Source: CAYNSB01 sp964399625 (lineage in GTDB: Bacteria > Planctomycetota > Phycisphaerae > Phycisphaerales > UBA1924). Taken from it: a stretch of 64,000 nucleotides of DNA. The DNA lies in contig CAYNSB010000006.1 in assembly GCA_964399625.1 (NCBI GenBank), positions 1 through 64,000 of the forward strand, read 5' to 3'. The position numbers and the translations under genes were made by a program. The stretch's first letter is position 1. The number at the start of each line of letters is the position of its first letter. The notes under the pieces are model-generated. The model saw only the letters and a list, made by a program, of their open reading frames with translations. It made no database searches and was not told where the DNA came from. This document shows positions 1 to 6,804 of the stretch, piece after piece.

Positions 1-1957
1 GGAACAGGATCGACGGGTACTTCGTGCCCTCCTTCACGTGGTGGTACGGCGAGTACGCGAAGAGCGCCTTGAACTGCGCCGGGTCCTTCACCGTGCCGAA
101 CTCGGTCACGTTGAACGCCCCGTTGGGCGACAGCTCGACGCGGAGCATGTCGTAGATGCCCACGTGCGACACGACCGCCTTGAACAGCTCGGGACGCTGC
201 GTGAACGCCGCGCCCATCAGCAGCCCGCCGTTGCTCCCGCCCTCGATCGCCAGGCGCGCGGGGCTCGTGTGCTTCGTCTTGACCATGTGCTCGGCGGCCG
301 CGATGAAGTCATCGAAGACGTTCTGCTTGTTGAGCAGGTTGCCGGCCTTGTGCCAGGCGTCGCCGTACTCGCCGCCGCCGCGGATGTTCGCCTGGGCCCA
401 GATCACGCCCTGCTCGATGAGCACGCGTCGCGCGGCGCTGAACGCGGGCGTCTCGTTGACGCCGTACCCGCCGTACCCCGTCACGAGGCACGGGTGCGAG
501 CCGTCGAGCGCGATGCCCTTCTTGCGGATGATGTTGACGGGCACCTTCGTGCCGTCCTTGGACGTGGCGAACTCGCGGACGACCTCGCAATCCTTGAAGT
601 TCACCGGCGGGGGCGTGGTGAGCCCCGCGAGCGTGGTGGTGCCGCCGCTCTTGGGATCGAACGCCTTCCACGTCGCGGGCTCGATGTACGACACGATGCT
701 GAAGCCGATCTTTCCGCCCGCGAGCTTGGTCAGTCCGCCCACGGACGCGATGGGCATCTGCTCGGGGGCCTTCGCCGGCGTGCCGTCCAGGTTGAACGCG
801 CGAACCTCCGAGGGCCCGCCCAGCTGGTACTCCGCGTAGACCTTCCCGTCGATGTGCTGGAGCACGTTGAAGTCGATGAAGTCCGACACCAGCGTGTCCT
901 TGCCCTCGGGGACGATGGTCTTGGCGCTGGCGAGCGACACCGGCTTGCCGTCCACGTACGCCAGCGTCTGCAGCTTGCCGCGATCGGCGCCCTTGCGCGA
1001 GATGAGCAGCAGCGTTCCACCCTTGGCGTCGCCGGGCCCGAAGTTGGCCTGGACGATGCGATCCTCGTACGTGTCGAGCTGCTGCCACTTTCCGTCCGTG
1101 CCACGCAGGTAGTGCTGGTACTCGCCGCCGTCGCCCTTCTGCATGGAGGCGATCACGCGCCCGTGATCATCGCTGTCCAGGACGATCTCCGCGATGCGCG
1201 GGAAGTCCTTGCCGATCTCGTACTTGTCCTGCGACTCGGGCGTGCCCAGGGCGTGGTAATAGACCTGCATGTAGAAGTCGAGGTCCTCCGCGGGGCGCTC
1301 GCCCGCGCGCGGGTAGCGCGTGTAGTAGAAGCCCTTGGAGTCCGCGCTCCAGGCGAGCGAGCCGCCCGCCGTGCCCCCGTTGACGCGGGGAATCACGATG
1401 TCCGTGGGCTTGCCCGTCGCGGCGTCGTAGATGTAGACATCGCCCGACTCGCTCCCGCCCTTGGAGAGCGACACGGCGACCAGCTTGCCGTTGGGAGACG
1501 CGACGTACCAGTCCATCGAGGTGCCCGGCGTCGCGTTGGGATCGACGACGATCCGCGCCGCCTCGGGCTTCTCCAGCGACTCCATCGCGACGACGAAGGG
1601 CTGCTGCTTGGGCGGCTCGGTCTTGACGGCGAAGTAGGTCCCGCCCTTCTCGCCCGCGCGATACTCGATCGCGCCGTAGCGGACGCTCTTGGCGGACATG
1701 ATCTCGCTCACGCGGGCGCGGATCGAGTCGACGCTGGGCAGCTTGTCGAGCATCGCCCGCGCGTGCGCGTTCTGTGCATCGCTCCAGGACTTCACCTTCG
1801 CGTCGTTCCAGTCCTCCAGCCAGCGGTAGTCATCGACAATCGCCTGCCCGTGCAGCGTGTCGGTCACGGGGTTCTTGGTGCTCTCTGGAGGGGCGGCCAG
1901 GACGAACGCGGTGAGGCCCGCAGCAAGGACAATCGCGACACGTTTCGGCAAGCGCAT
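1..1957 (-). CDS. Prolyl oligopeptidase family serine peptidase (S9A), 3' end outside window
   Basis: This is an exported prolyl endopeptidase that cuts short proline-containing peptides. The 652 codons in the window start at an ATG preceded by a good Shine-Dalgarno (AGGAGG) and a hydrophobic signal-like N-terminus (residues 4-22). A beta-propeller region follows, then the alpha/beta-hydrolase domain. The nucleophile elbow GGSNGG places the catalytic Ser at about residue 575. The catalytic Asp and His normally lie about 80-120 residues later, so they fall outside the window; this is truncation by the window edge, not a broken gene. The family call is firm; the exact substrate is unknown. Confidence 0.95.
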   Translation of the reverse strand, partial: MRLPKRVAIVLAAGLTAFVLAAPPESTKNPVTDTLHGQAIVDDYRWLEDWNDAKVKSWSDAQNAHARAMLDKLPSVDSIRARVSEIMSAKSVRYGAIEYRAGEKGGTYFAVKTEPPKQQPFVVAMESLEKPEAARIVVDPNATPGTSMDWYVASPNGKLVAVSLSKGGSESGDVYIYDAATGKPTDIVIPRVNGGTAGGSLAWSADSKGFYYTRYPRAGERPAEDLDFYMQVYYHALGTPESQDKYEIGKDFPRIAEIVLDSDDHGRVIASMQKGDGGEYQHYLRGTDGKWQQLDTYEDRIVQANFGPGDAKGGTLLLISRKGADRGKLQTLAYVDGKPVSLASAKTIVPEGKDTLVSDFIDFNVLQHIDGKVYAEYQLGGPSEVRAFNLDGTPAKAPEQMPIASVGGLTKLAGGKIGFSIVSYIEPATWKAFDPKSGGTTTLAGLTTPPPVNFKDCEVVREFATSKDGTKVPVNIIRKKGIALDGSHPCLVTGYGGYGVNETPAFSAARRVLIEQGVIWAQANIRGGGEYGDAWHKAGNLLNKQNVFDDFIAAAEHMVKTKHTSPARLAIEGGSNGGLLMGAAFTQRPELFKAVVSHVGIYDMLRVELSPNGAFNVTEFGTVKDPAQFKALFAYSPYHHVKEGTKYPSILF

Positions 1958-1989
1958 GGAGAACCTCCTGAATTCCCCGCCCAGGGACA

Positions 1990-2223
1990 TCAAGTGTAGG
2001 TAGAAGGTGCGGATCGAGGCATGGACCCATCAGGACCCGCCACGCCCGGACGTGGTCGCTGCGGATCGTTCGAACGCGTGACAGGATCGTGACGATTGAT
2101 CCGCAGGGAGCACCCGAGGCAGGCCACGCCCAGCACGACGATGAGCGCGCGCACAAACGCCTCGCCCGCCCGCGCGCGCTGCTCAGCGATCCATTGGTGA
2201 TCCGTTTGTCGGCGAGAACTCAT
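1990..2223 (-). CDS. Putative small lipoprotein (77 aa)
   Basis: This is a short open frame with an unusual layout. About 30 mostly polar residues (…TDHQWIAEQRARAGEAF…) come first, then a hydrophobic stretch ending in a lipobox-like LGC, then a short Pro/Arg-rich tail. The first half resembles the start of the lipoprotein encoded at 2644-3126 (…DTHEWIEQTR…, then a hydrophobic stretch and CGC). It overlaps the end of the preceding gene by about 40 bases, and no clear Shine-Dalgarno is visible. The shared N-terminal pattern is the main reason to keep it. It may be a shortened paralogue; function unknown. Confidence 0.45.
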   Translation of the reverse strand: MSSRRQTDHQWIAEQRARAGEAFVRALIVVLGVACLGCSLRINRHDPVTRSNDPQRPRPGVAGPDGSMPRSAPSTYT

Positions 2224-2647
2224 GGGCTTGGTCCGTCTCGCGGGGAGCGGTCCCCTTTCCATCGCCGGGCTCGCGATCCTTCGCCGACCGATCGCGCGTG
2301 AACTCGAGCCCACCGGTCTGCTCGCTTTCAACGATCCGTCCCACGAGCGTGCCCGACGCCGGCATCTTCACGACGAGCGGCTTGTCGGCCTTTGCCGCGC
2401 ACACGCGCATCTCCATCGCCCTGCGAACGCTGTCGCCGTGCGCGTAGGTGTGGAGCACTCCATCGTGCGGAACATCAACCGCAAACAGGCGATTCGTGGC
2501 GTTGTCCGAGGTGCCCGACCGTGGCGAGGACATCAACTCAACCGTGACGGGCCGATGGGTGGCATTGACAACGCGGACCTCGTACACGGGCAGGCATCCG
2601 CCGAGCATGAGCACGCACGCCGCCGCCGCGAACGCCCAGCGACTCAT
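2183..2647 (-). CDS. Putative lipoprotein (154 aa)
   Basis: The N-terminus is a classic lipoprotein signal: MSRWAFAAAACVLMLGGC, with Cys18 the likely lipidated residue. The mature part begins YEVRVVNATHRPVTVEL, a short beta-rich segment. That segment resembles the lipoprotein at 19408-19788 (YDVSVRNLTDQPIGMAL), so the two look like one small family. The C-terminal 45 residues are charged and probably disordered. The start ATG overlaps the stop of the upstream lipoprotein (ATGA), so the two are likely co-translated. Function not recognised. Confidence 0.8.
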   Translation of the reverse strand: MSRWAFAAAACVLMLGGCLPVYEVRVVNATHRPVTVELMSSPRSGTSDNATNRLFAVDVPHDGVLHTYAHGDSVRRAMEMRVCAAKADKPLVVKMPASGTLVGRIVESEQTGGLEFTRDRSAKDREPGDGKGTAPRETDQAHEFSPTNGSPMDR

Positions 2648-3126
2648 GGCTTGCGCTCCATCTCGGCGTCAGTGATGAACTCGACCTTCCCGTCCGCGCC
2701 GAGCACGCAACGGAGGTAGCGACGCTCTTGGAATGGCTCGAGCGCGCCCGGCGTGGTGACCAGGCCGTGCCCCGACCAGGGGATGCGATCCGTGATGTTG
2801 ATCCGAACCGCTCCGTCGCGCTTGTCAAAGTACGTGAGTTCCACGGGAGGACGCCCGCAATCTCGAAAGTCCTTGTGGAACTTGCCACCCGCGGCGAGGT
2901 CGACCCGGGTCACGGTCCGCTCATCGCCCTGTTGCTCGCGGGCTCGGATTTCCACGGCCTGCTGAACGCCGCTCGCGTTCTCAATGATCACACTACCGAA
3001 TCGCTGCGCGGCGAGTTGGCACCCGCACGTCGCCGCGACCAGAACGCACAGCACCGCGGACATTGCGCCCCGGCGTCCGCTCGAGCGCGTCTGCTCGATC
3101 CATTCATGGGTATCGCGATCCACCAT
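2644..3126 (-). CDS. Putative lipoprotein with N-terminal extension (160 aa)
   Basis: A polar segment of about 25 residues (MVDRDTHEWIEQTRSSGRRG) precedes a hydrophobic stretch ending in a lipobox-like ATCGC. I chose the ATG at 3126 because GAGGGGG lies 5-6 bases upstream and because the N-terminal WIEQ-R pattern recurs in the small gene at 1990-2223. Alternatives are a GTG at 3132, or an internal Met at 3063 that would give a conventional signal peptide but has no visible ribosome site. The mature part (SVIIENASGVQQAVEIRA…) has the same 'N-A/T…V-V' opening as its neighbour. It is first in a three-gene overlapping set. Function unknown. Confidence 0.72.
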   Translation of the reverse strand: MVDRDTHEWIEQTRSSGRRGAMSAVLCVLVAATCGCQLAAQRFGSVIIENASGVQQAVEIRAREQQGDERTVTRVDLAAGGKFHKDFRDCGRPPVELTYFDKRDGAVRINITDRIPWSGHGLVTTPGALEPFQERRYLRCVLGADGKVEFITDAEMERKP

Positions 3127-3157
3127 GCACACCCCCTCGTGCGCACCGGCCGCCGCT

Positions 3158-3697
3158 CTAGTGGTGCCCGCCGTCCTTCACCGCGTCGATCAGGGCCCCC
3201 ACCTTCGCCGGCGAGACGTTCTCGTGCAGCGTCTCGTCGATGAGCATCGCCGGGCCCCCGCCGCAGGCCCCAAGGCACTCGAGCTCGATGAACGTGAAGC
3301 GACCGTCGTCGGTCGTCTCGCCCACGTCGATGCCCAGCTTGGCCTTGATCGCCTCGCTCAGCGCCGGCTGCCCGCAGAACTCGCACGCGATCGATCGGCA
3401 CACGCTGATCAGGTGCCGACCCTTGGGCTTGAGCCAGTACTCCTCGTAGAAGCTCGCGCAGTCGAGCACCTCCGAGGGCTGCACGCCCAGGAACGACGCG
3501 ATCTCCTCCATCGCCTGCGCCGGCACCCACCCGTACTCGTGCTGGATGAGGTGCAGCGCGGGCATCACCGCGCCCAGCGGCGTCTCGTACCGCGGGCGGA
3601 TGGTCTCGCGCAGCGTCGAACGCATCGACTCGGTCAGGTACGCCTCGGAGCGACGCGCGATCCGCATGCCCCCGGAGTTCTTGGTGATCCACGCCAT
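3158..3697 (-). CDS. nuoE: NADH-quinone oxidoreductase subunit E (NuoE-like, 2Fe-2S)
   Basis: This is the thioredoxin-fold subunit of respiratory complex I, which holds one [2Fe-2S] cluster (N1a) next to the NADH-binding NuoF. The four ligands are visible as C-x4-C (CRSIAC) and C-x3-C (CLGAC). The N-terminal helical part (PRYETPLGAVMPALHLIQHEYGWV) is typical of the family, as is the 179-residue length. No other nuo genes are nearby, so this copy stands alone. It could instead serve an NAD-dependent hydrogenase or formate dehydrogenase. No Shine-Dalgarno is seen, but TATCCT lies 8 bases before the ATG, consistent with a leaderless transcript. Confidence 0.92.
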   Translation of the reverse strand: MAWITKNSGGMRIARRSEAYLTESMRSTLRETIRPRYETPLGAVMPALHLIQHEYGWVPAQAMEEIASFLGVQPSEVLDCASFYEEYWLKPKGRHLISVCRSIACEFCGQPALSEAIKAKLGIDVGETTDDGRFTFIELECLGACGGGPAMLIDETLHENVSPAKVGALIDAVKDGGHH

Positions 3698-3705
3698 AGT
3701 CCGAC

Positions 3706-3711
3706 AGGATA
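3706..3711 (-). promoter_or_regulatory. Candidate -10 box for leaderless nuoE
   Basis: On the minus strand TATCCT sits 8 bases before the ATG at 3697, and no ribosome-binding site is present. Transcription would start at or just before the start codon. No convincing -35 element is seen. Confidence 0.45.
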
Positions 3712-3751
3712 CGCGGGCGGGCCCGCCGGCGTGCTCCCCACGCCCCCGCCG

Positions 3752-4330
3752 CTACGACGCGCCGCCCAGCAGCCCGAACGCAAAGAACACCACGCCCACG
3801 AGCCCCGCGCCGATGGAGAGCGCCCACAGCAGGTTCTTCTTCGTCAGCAGCGCCACCGCCGAGAGCGCGATCCCGATCTGCAGCGCCGTGGAGGCGTTGG
3901 AGAGCTGCTTCTGCCGCCGGAGGTGGTCGTTCGCAGCGGCCTCGTGGGTTCGCGCGATGCCCTCGATCGTCTTCTGCTCCTGCTGGTACCGCTCCACCTT
4001 CGCCGCGTCCTCGGGCGAGGCGCTCTTGCCCATCGCGGGGAGCATCTCGATCTTGCTCTCGGCGATCGCGAGCTTCAGGCTTTTGGCCTGGAAGTAGTTC
4101 CACTGGTCGCTGCCCTTGATCTGCTCGAACATCGCGGCGCTGAGGTGGTTGCCCGCGAACATCGTCGCCAGCGATGCGAGCGTCGCCAGCACCGCCGTCG
4201 TCACCGCGACGCGCGACATCCAGCGCTTCTCGCGATCGCTGGCGCCGGGCTCGGCCTTGGTGATGTCCGGGATGTCCGTCCCGGGAATCTTGTGCTCGGT
4301 GATCGGCTTGGCGGCGGTTGGTTCGGGCAT
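3752..4330 (-). CDS. DUF4337-like membrane protein (192 aa)
   Basis: The layout matches DUF4337: a polar Pro-rich N-terminus, one membrane segment (about residues 40-58), a central helical/coiled region (SLKLAIAESKIEMLP…VERYQQEQKTIEG), and two C-terminal membrane segments ending GLLGGAS. Family members are small inner-membrane proteins of unknown function. I chose the ATG at 4330 because TAGAAT lies 7 bases upstream, making a leaderless start; an in-frame ATG at 4339 is possible. It follows nuoE on the same strand. Confidence 0.8.
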   Translation of the reverse strand: MPEPTAAKPITEHKIPGTDIPDITKAEPGASDREKRWMSRVAVTTAVLATLASLATMFAGNHLSAAMFEQIKGSDQWNYFQAKSLKLAIAESKIEMLPAMGKSASPEDAAKVERYQQEQKTIEGIARTHEAAANDHLRRQKQLSNASTALQIGIALSAVALLTKKNLLWALSIGAGLVGVVFFAFGLLGGAS

Positions 4331-4337
4331 ATCGCGC

Positions 4338-4343
4338 ATTCTA
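4338..4343 (-). promoter_or_regulatory. Candidate -10 box (TAGAAT) for DUF4337-like gene
   Basis: TAGAAT on the minus strand lies 7 bases before the ATG at 4330, with no Shine-Dalgarno. It fits the window-wide leaderless pattern. Confidence 0.4.
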
Positions 4344-4408
4344 ATCGGGCTTGCTCGAGCAGGACTCACCGTCGTGCGCTCGCGCGCAGCGCCTGAAGCA
4401 ACCCCGCG

Positions 4409-5173
4409 CTACGCCCGCGCATCCCAATCCCGGAGCAATCGTTCCATCCGCTCGCCGATCTCCCGCGTAAACGCCGGGATGTCCTGCGCCGACCGCGGAT
4501 AGCACAACCGGCACACCGCCTCGTAGTCCGCCCTCGGCAGATCGTCCCTCAAGTAGCGGAAGCCGAAGTCGTGCCGATCCGGACAGTGCCGGACGCGCAG
4601 CATGTCCACGAGCGGACGGAGCGCGAGCGCCTGGTAGAAGTACGCGGCATCGGCGGGCAGCCCCCGGTCCGCGAGCTTCGCGCCCAGGTGCCGGAAGAGC
4701 GCGAACTTCTGGCGGAGGTCCGCGACGCGCTTCTCGATGGTCCTGGCAATCGCGGCGCGATCAACGTGCACCGGCTTCAGGAGCCCATCCTTGTCGAACA
4801 GGACGCGATGCGTGCCGTGGCGCTCCACCTCCAGCCACGGGTGGGGCGTGCCGACCTCGATGATCACCCAGTCGATCATCAGATGCTCGGGCGCGTTGGC
4901 GAGCTGGTAGAACGCCTGGTGGAACCCGTGCCACGTGGGCATGGGCAGGCGATACGCGATGCGGATGGGCGAGAGCGAGCGGAGCGTGTCCTCGACCGCG
5001 CCTGCGGCCCGCTCGATCGACCCGTCGCCCGGCGCGACGAGCAGGAAGAGATCGACATCCGAGAGCTCATCGGCCCGACCCGTGGCATCGGACCCGCCCA
5101 GCGACGCCGCGCGGATGAACTCGTGTTCCGTCAGGTTTGCGAGCGCGGCGATGATGACGGGGCGGGTGAGCAT
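4409..5173 (-). CDS. Nucleotidyltransferase-fold domain protein (254 aa)
   Basis: The N-terminus holds a polymerase-beta-type nucleotidyltransferase signature: GGSDATGRADELSDVDLFLL gives the G-S motif followed by D-x-D metal ligands at about residues 25-44. The rest is helical (residues 130-250), with a region resembling the C-terminal part of aminoglycoside-type or stand-alone nucleotidyltransferases (RHLGAKLADRGLPADAAYFYQAL). The substrate cannot be deduced. The internal ATG at 5173 (MLTRPVIIAAL) is preferred over a further-upstream non-ATG start because the fold begins there. The next gene upstream is a VOC protein. Confidence 0.82.
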   Translation of the reverse strand: MLTRPVIIAALANLTEHEFIRAASLGGSDATGRADELSDVDLFLLVAPGDGSIERAAGAVEDTLRSLSPIRIAYRLPMPTWHGFHQAFYQLANAPEHLMIDWVIIEVGTPHPWLEVERHGTHRVLFDKDGLLKPVHVDRAAIARTIEKRVADLRQKFALFRHLGAKLADRGLPADAAYFYQALALRPLVDMLRVRHCPDRHDFGFRYLRDDLPRADYEAVCRLCYPRSAQDIPAFTREIGERMERLLRDWDARA

Positions 5174-5225
5174 GCCCCACTGGATGCGCGATGTCGGCGC
5201 ACCAAGCACGCCCGCCGCGACTGCG

Positions 5226-5627
5226 TCACGGCCCGATCAGATCGAAGAGATTGCCGTAGAGATCCTGGAACACTGCGACCATGCCGTAGGGCTGTTGCTC
5301 GGGCTCGCGCTGGAACACAGCGCCGCGGGCCTTGAGCGCGTGGTACTCGCGCCAGAAATCGTCGGTGTGCAGGAACGCGCCGACGCGCCCGCCGGTCTGG
5401 TTGCCGACGCTCGCGGCCTGGCGTTCGTTCGCCGCCCGGGCCAGAAGGATGCCCGCGTCCCGCGGATCGCTCCCCGGCGGGCGGACACGCACCCATCGCT
5501 TGGGCTGGCCCGACCCGTCCAGCCCGCGTGGCGTGTCCTCCACGAGCTCGAACCCGAGCACGCGCGTGTAGTAGGCGATGGCCTCGTCGTAGTCGCGGAC
5601 CGTGATGGTGAACTGCGTCAGGCGCAT
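5226..5627 (-). CDS. VOC (glyoxalase/bleomycin-resistance fold) protein
   Basis: This is a single VOC module pair of 133 residues beginning MRLTQFTITVRDYDEAIAYY and ending with the usual FxDxxGNxFDLI motif (QDLYGNLFDLI). VOC proteins bind a divalent metal and act as glyoxalases, dioxygenases, epimerases or resistance proteins; this one cannot be assigned. It is clearly related to the VOC protein at 11400-11768: the same order of motifs, RDxDxAxxFY, KRWxxVRPP and RQPxGM/QQPYGM. ATG 5627 is preferred over a TTG three bases earlier. Confidence 0.9.
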   Translation of the reverse strand: MRLTQFTITVRDYDEAIAYYTRVLGFELVEDTPRGLDGSGQPKRWVRVRPPGSDPRDAGILLARAANERQAASVGNQTGGRVGAFLHTDDFWREYHALKARGAVFQREPEQQPYGMVAVFQDLYGNLFDLIGP

Positions 5628-5788
5628 CAAGACCCCGCGCTCCTCAACCCACGCTCCGCTCCGGATCCCAAGGCCGAGCGGAGATCGAGTCTACCCCACG
5701 CGTGCAGAATGGAGCCGACCAGTCCCCGCGTCGTTCCACACCACCCAACGTTGCTGCGCAATGCCCGGCGATGGGTTTGTGACGGCCG

Positions 5789-6412
5789 CTACGAGGACTG
5801 AAAGAATCGTGCCGGCCGAGTGCGCCGCTGCCATTTCAAGGTCACCCCGATGCGCTTCGCGTATGTCCCGTCCCAGTCGACCCCAAGTCCGTGCTTGGTC
5901 AGCGCATCGCACACGCGACGGGCGATGCCAAGGCACTGCTCCTCACAGGCTGCCTCGTTCGGCGCCCCCTCCGTCGAGCCATAAGCGAGACCGAGGCCGT
6001 AACCCCGGACTGCGGCCTCGGTGTCTTGACTGTGATAGAACGTGTATCCGACGATCGGCCTTCCCTCGAAGGACCCGCCGAGCCGATCGACTTCCGCGGG
6101 CATCGCCGCCGCGCCGCAGTTGCCGCAGCACCACCAGTTGTGGCGAGCCATGATGCCCTGGGCATTCAACTCCTCGAAGGCCGCGTCGAGACGATCGCAG
6201 TCGGTGATTGCCGGCCAGCTCGCCATCTCGATGTGACGCGCGGCGAGCGCCGCGCTCAACACCTGACGCACGACGCGATCAACCTCCTGCCGGTCAATCT
6301 CTTCTTCGCTCGCGTTGATCGCCTGAGCGAGCACGTGCTCTTGAGTTCGGAACGCTGCGGCGAGTCCTTCGCTGACGATACGTTGGATCTGCTGGAGTGT
6401 GTTCGCGTCCAT
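5789..6412 (-). CDS. DUF6891-like protein (207 aa)
   Basis: The central part carries a recognisable family pattern: WPAITDCDRLDAAFEELNAQ, then WWCCGNCG with two Cys pairs, then GYTFYHSQDTE and AYGS. This matches the DUF6891 family as I remember it; function unknown. The CC-x2-C motif may bind metal. The first 60 residues are helical and acidic. A TAAGAT hexamer about 18 bases before the ATG may be its -10 box. No partner gene is evident nearby. Confidence 0.78.
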   Translation of the reverse strand: MDANTLQQIQRIVSEGLAAAFRTQEHVLAQAINASEEEIDRQEVDRVVRQVLSAALAARHIEMASWPAITDCDRLDAAFEELNAQGIMARHNWWCCGNCGAAAMPAEVDRLGGSFEGRPIVGYTFYHSQDTEAAVRGYGLGLAYGSTEGAPNEAACEEQCLGIARRVCDALTKHGLGVDWDGTYAKRIGVTLKWQRRTRPARFFQSS

Positions 6413-6510
6413 CGAAAGCCTCGCGTCGGGATCTTAGCGACGACCCAGACGTGCTCTCCGCCAGCACCTATCTAGAGTGCCACGAGTGATTCCGCCGCGA
6501 GACGTCGACA

Positions 6511-6804
6511 TCAAAGCCGGTCGAGGAACTCCACGCCACCGATCCTTCCATCTTTGAGCACGTCGAGCACGAGTGGACCTTGCTCAACATCAAACACATG
6601 CTCGTTGGTCTTGAACTGCCACTCGGAGCCTGGTTTGTTGGGGTTCGTCGGATCAACGAAGTACCACGACGCCACCGAGTACTTCGCGCATTGCTCAATC
6701 CCGCTCAGTGCAAAGGCGATTTCCGGCTTGTCGGGCAATTGCTCGCGCGCCAGCGCCACGAGCCACGCGGGATCGAATGGCTCCCATATGAGAGGAGGCG
6801 TCAT
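6511..6804 (-). CDS. Unknown small protein overlapping thiC stop (97 aa)
   Basis: The start ATG overlaps the thiC TGA (ATGA at 6801-6804), so it is probably translated by re-initiation from the thiC message under the TPP riboswitch. The protein is acidic and compact (MTPPLIWEPFDPAWLVAL…) with two VASWYFVDP/WQFKTNEHVF blocks that look like beta strands. There is no signal peptide, Cys motif or known domain. A thiamin role is suggested only by position. It could instead be an unrelated small gene that happens to abut thiC. Confidence 0.7.
   Translation of the reverse strand: MTPPLIWEPFDPAWLVALAREQLPDKPEIAFALSGIEQCAKYSVASWYFVDPTNPNKPGSEWQFKTNEHVFDVEQGPLVLDVLKDGRIGGVEFLDRL

Noticed and set aside
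38..1999. A 653-codon plus-strand frame opposite the prolyl oligopeptidase.
   Set aside because: Composition is repetitive and Arg/Val-rich, and the minus-strand frame has clear S9A motifs.
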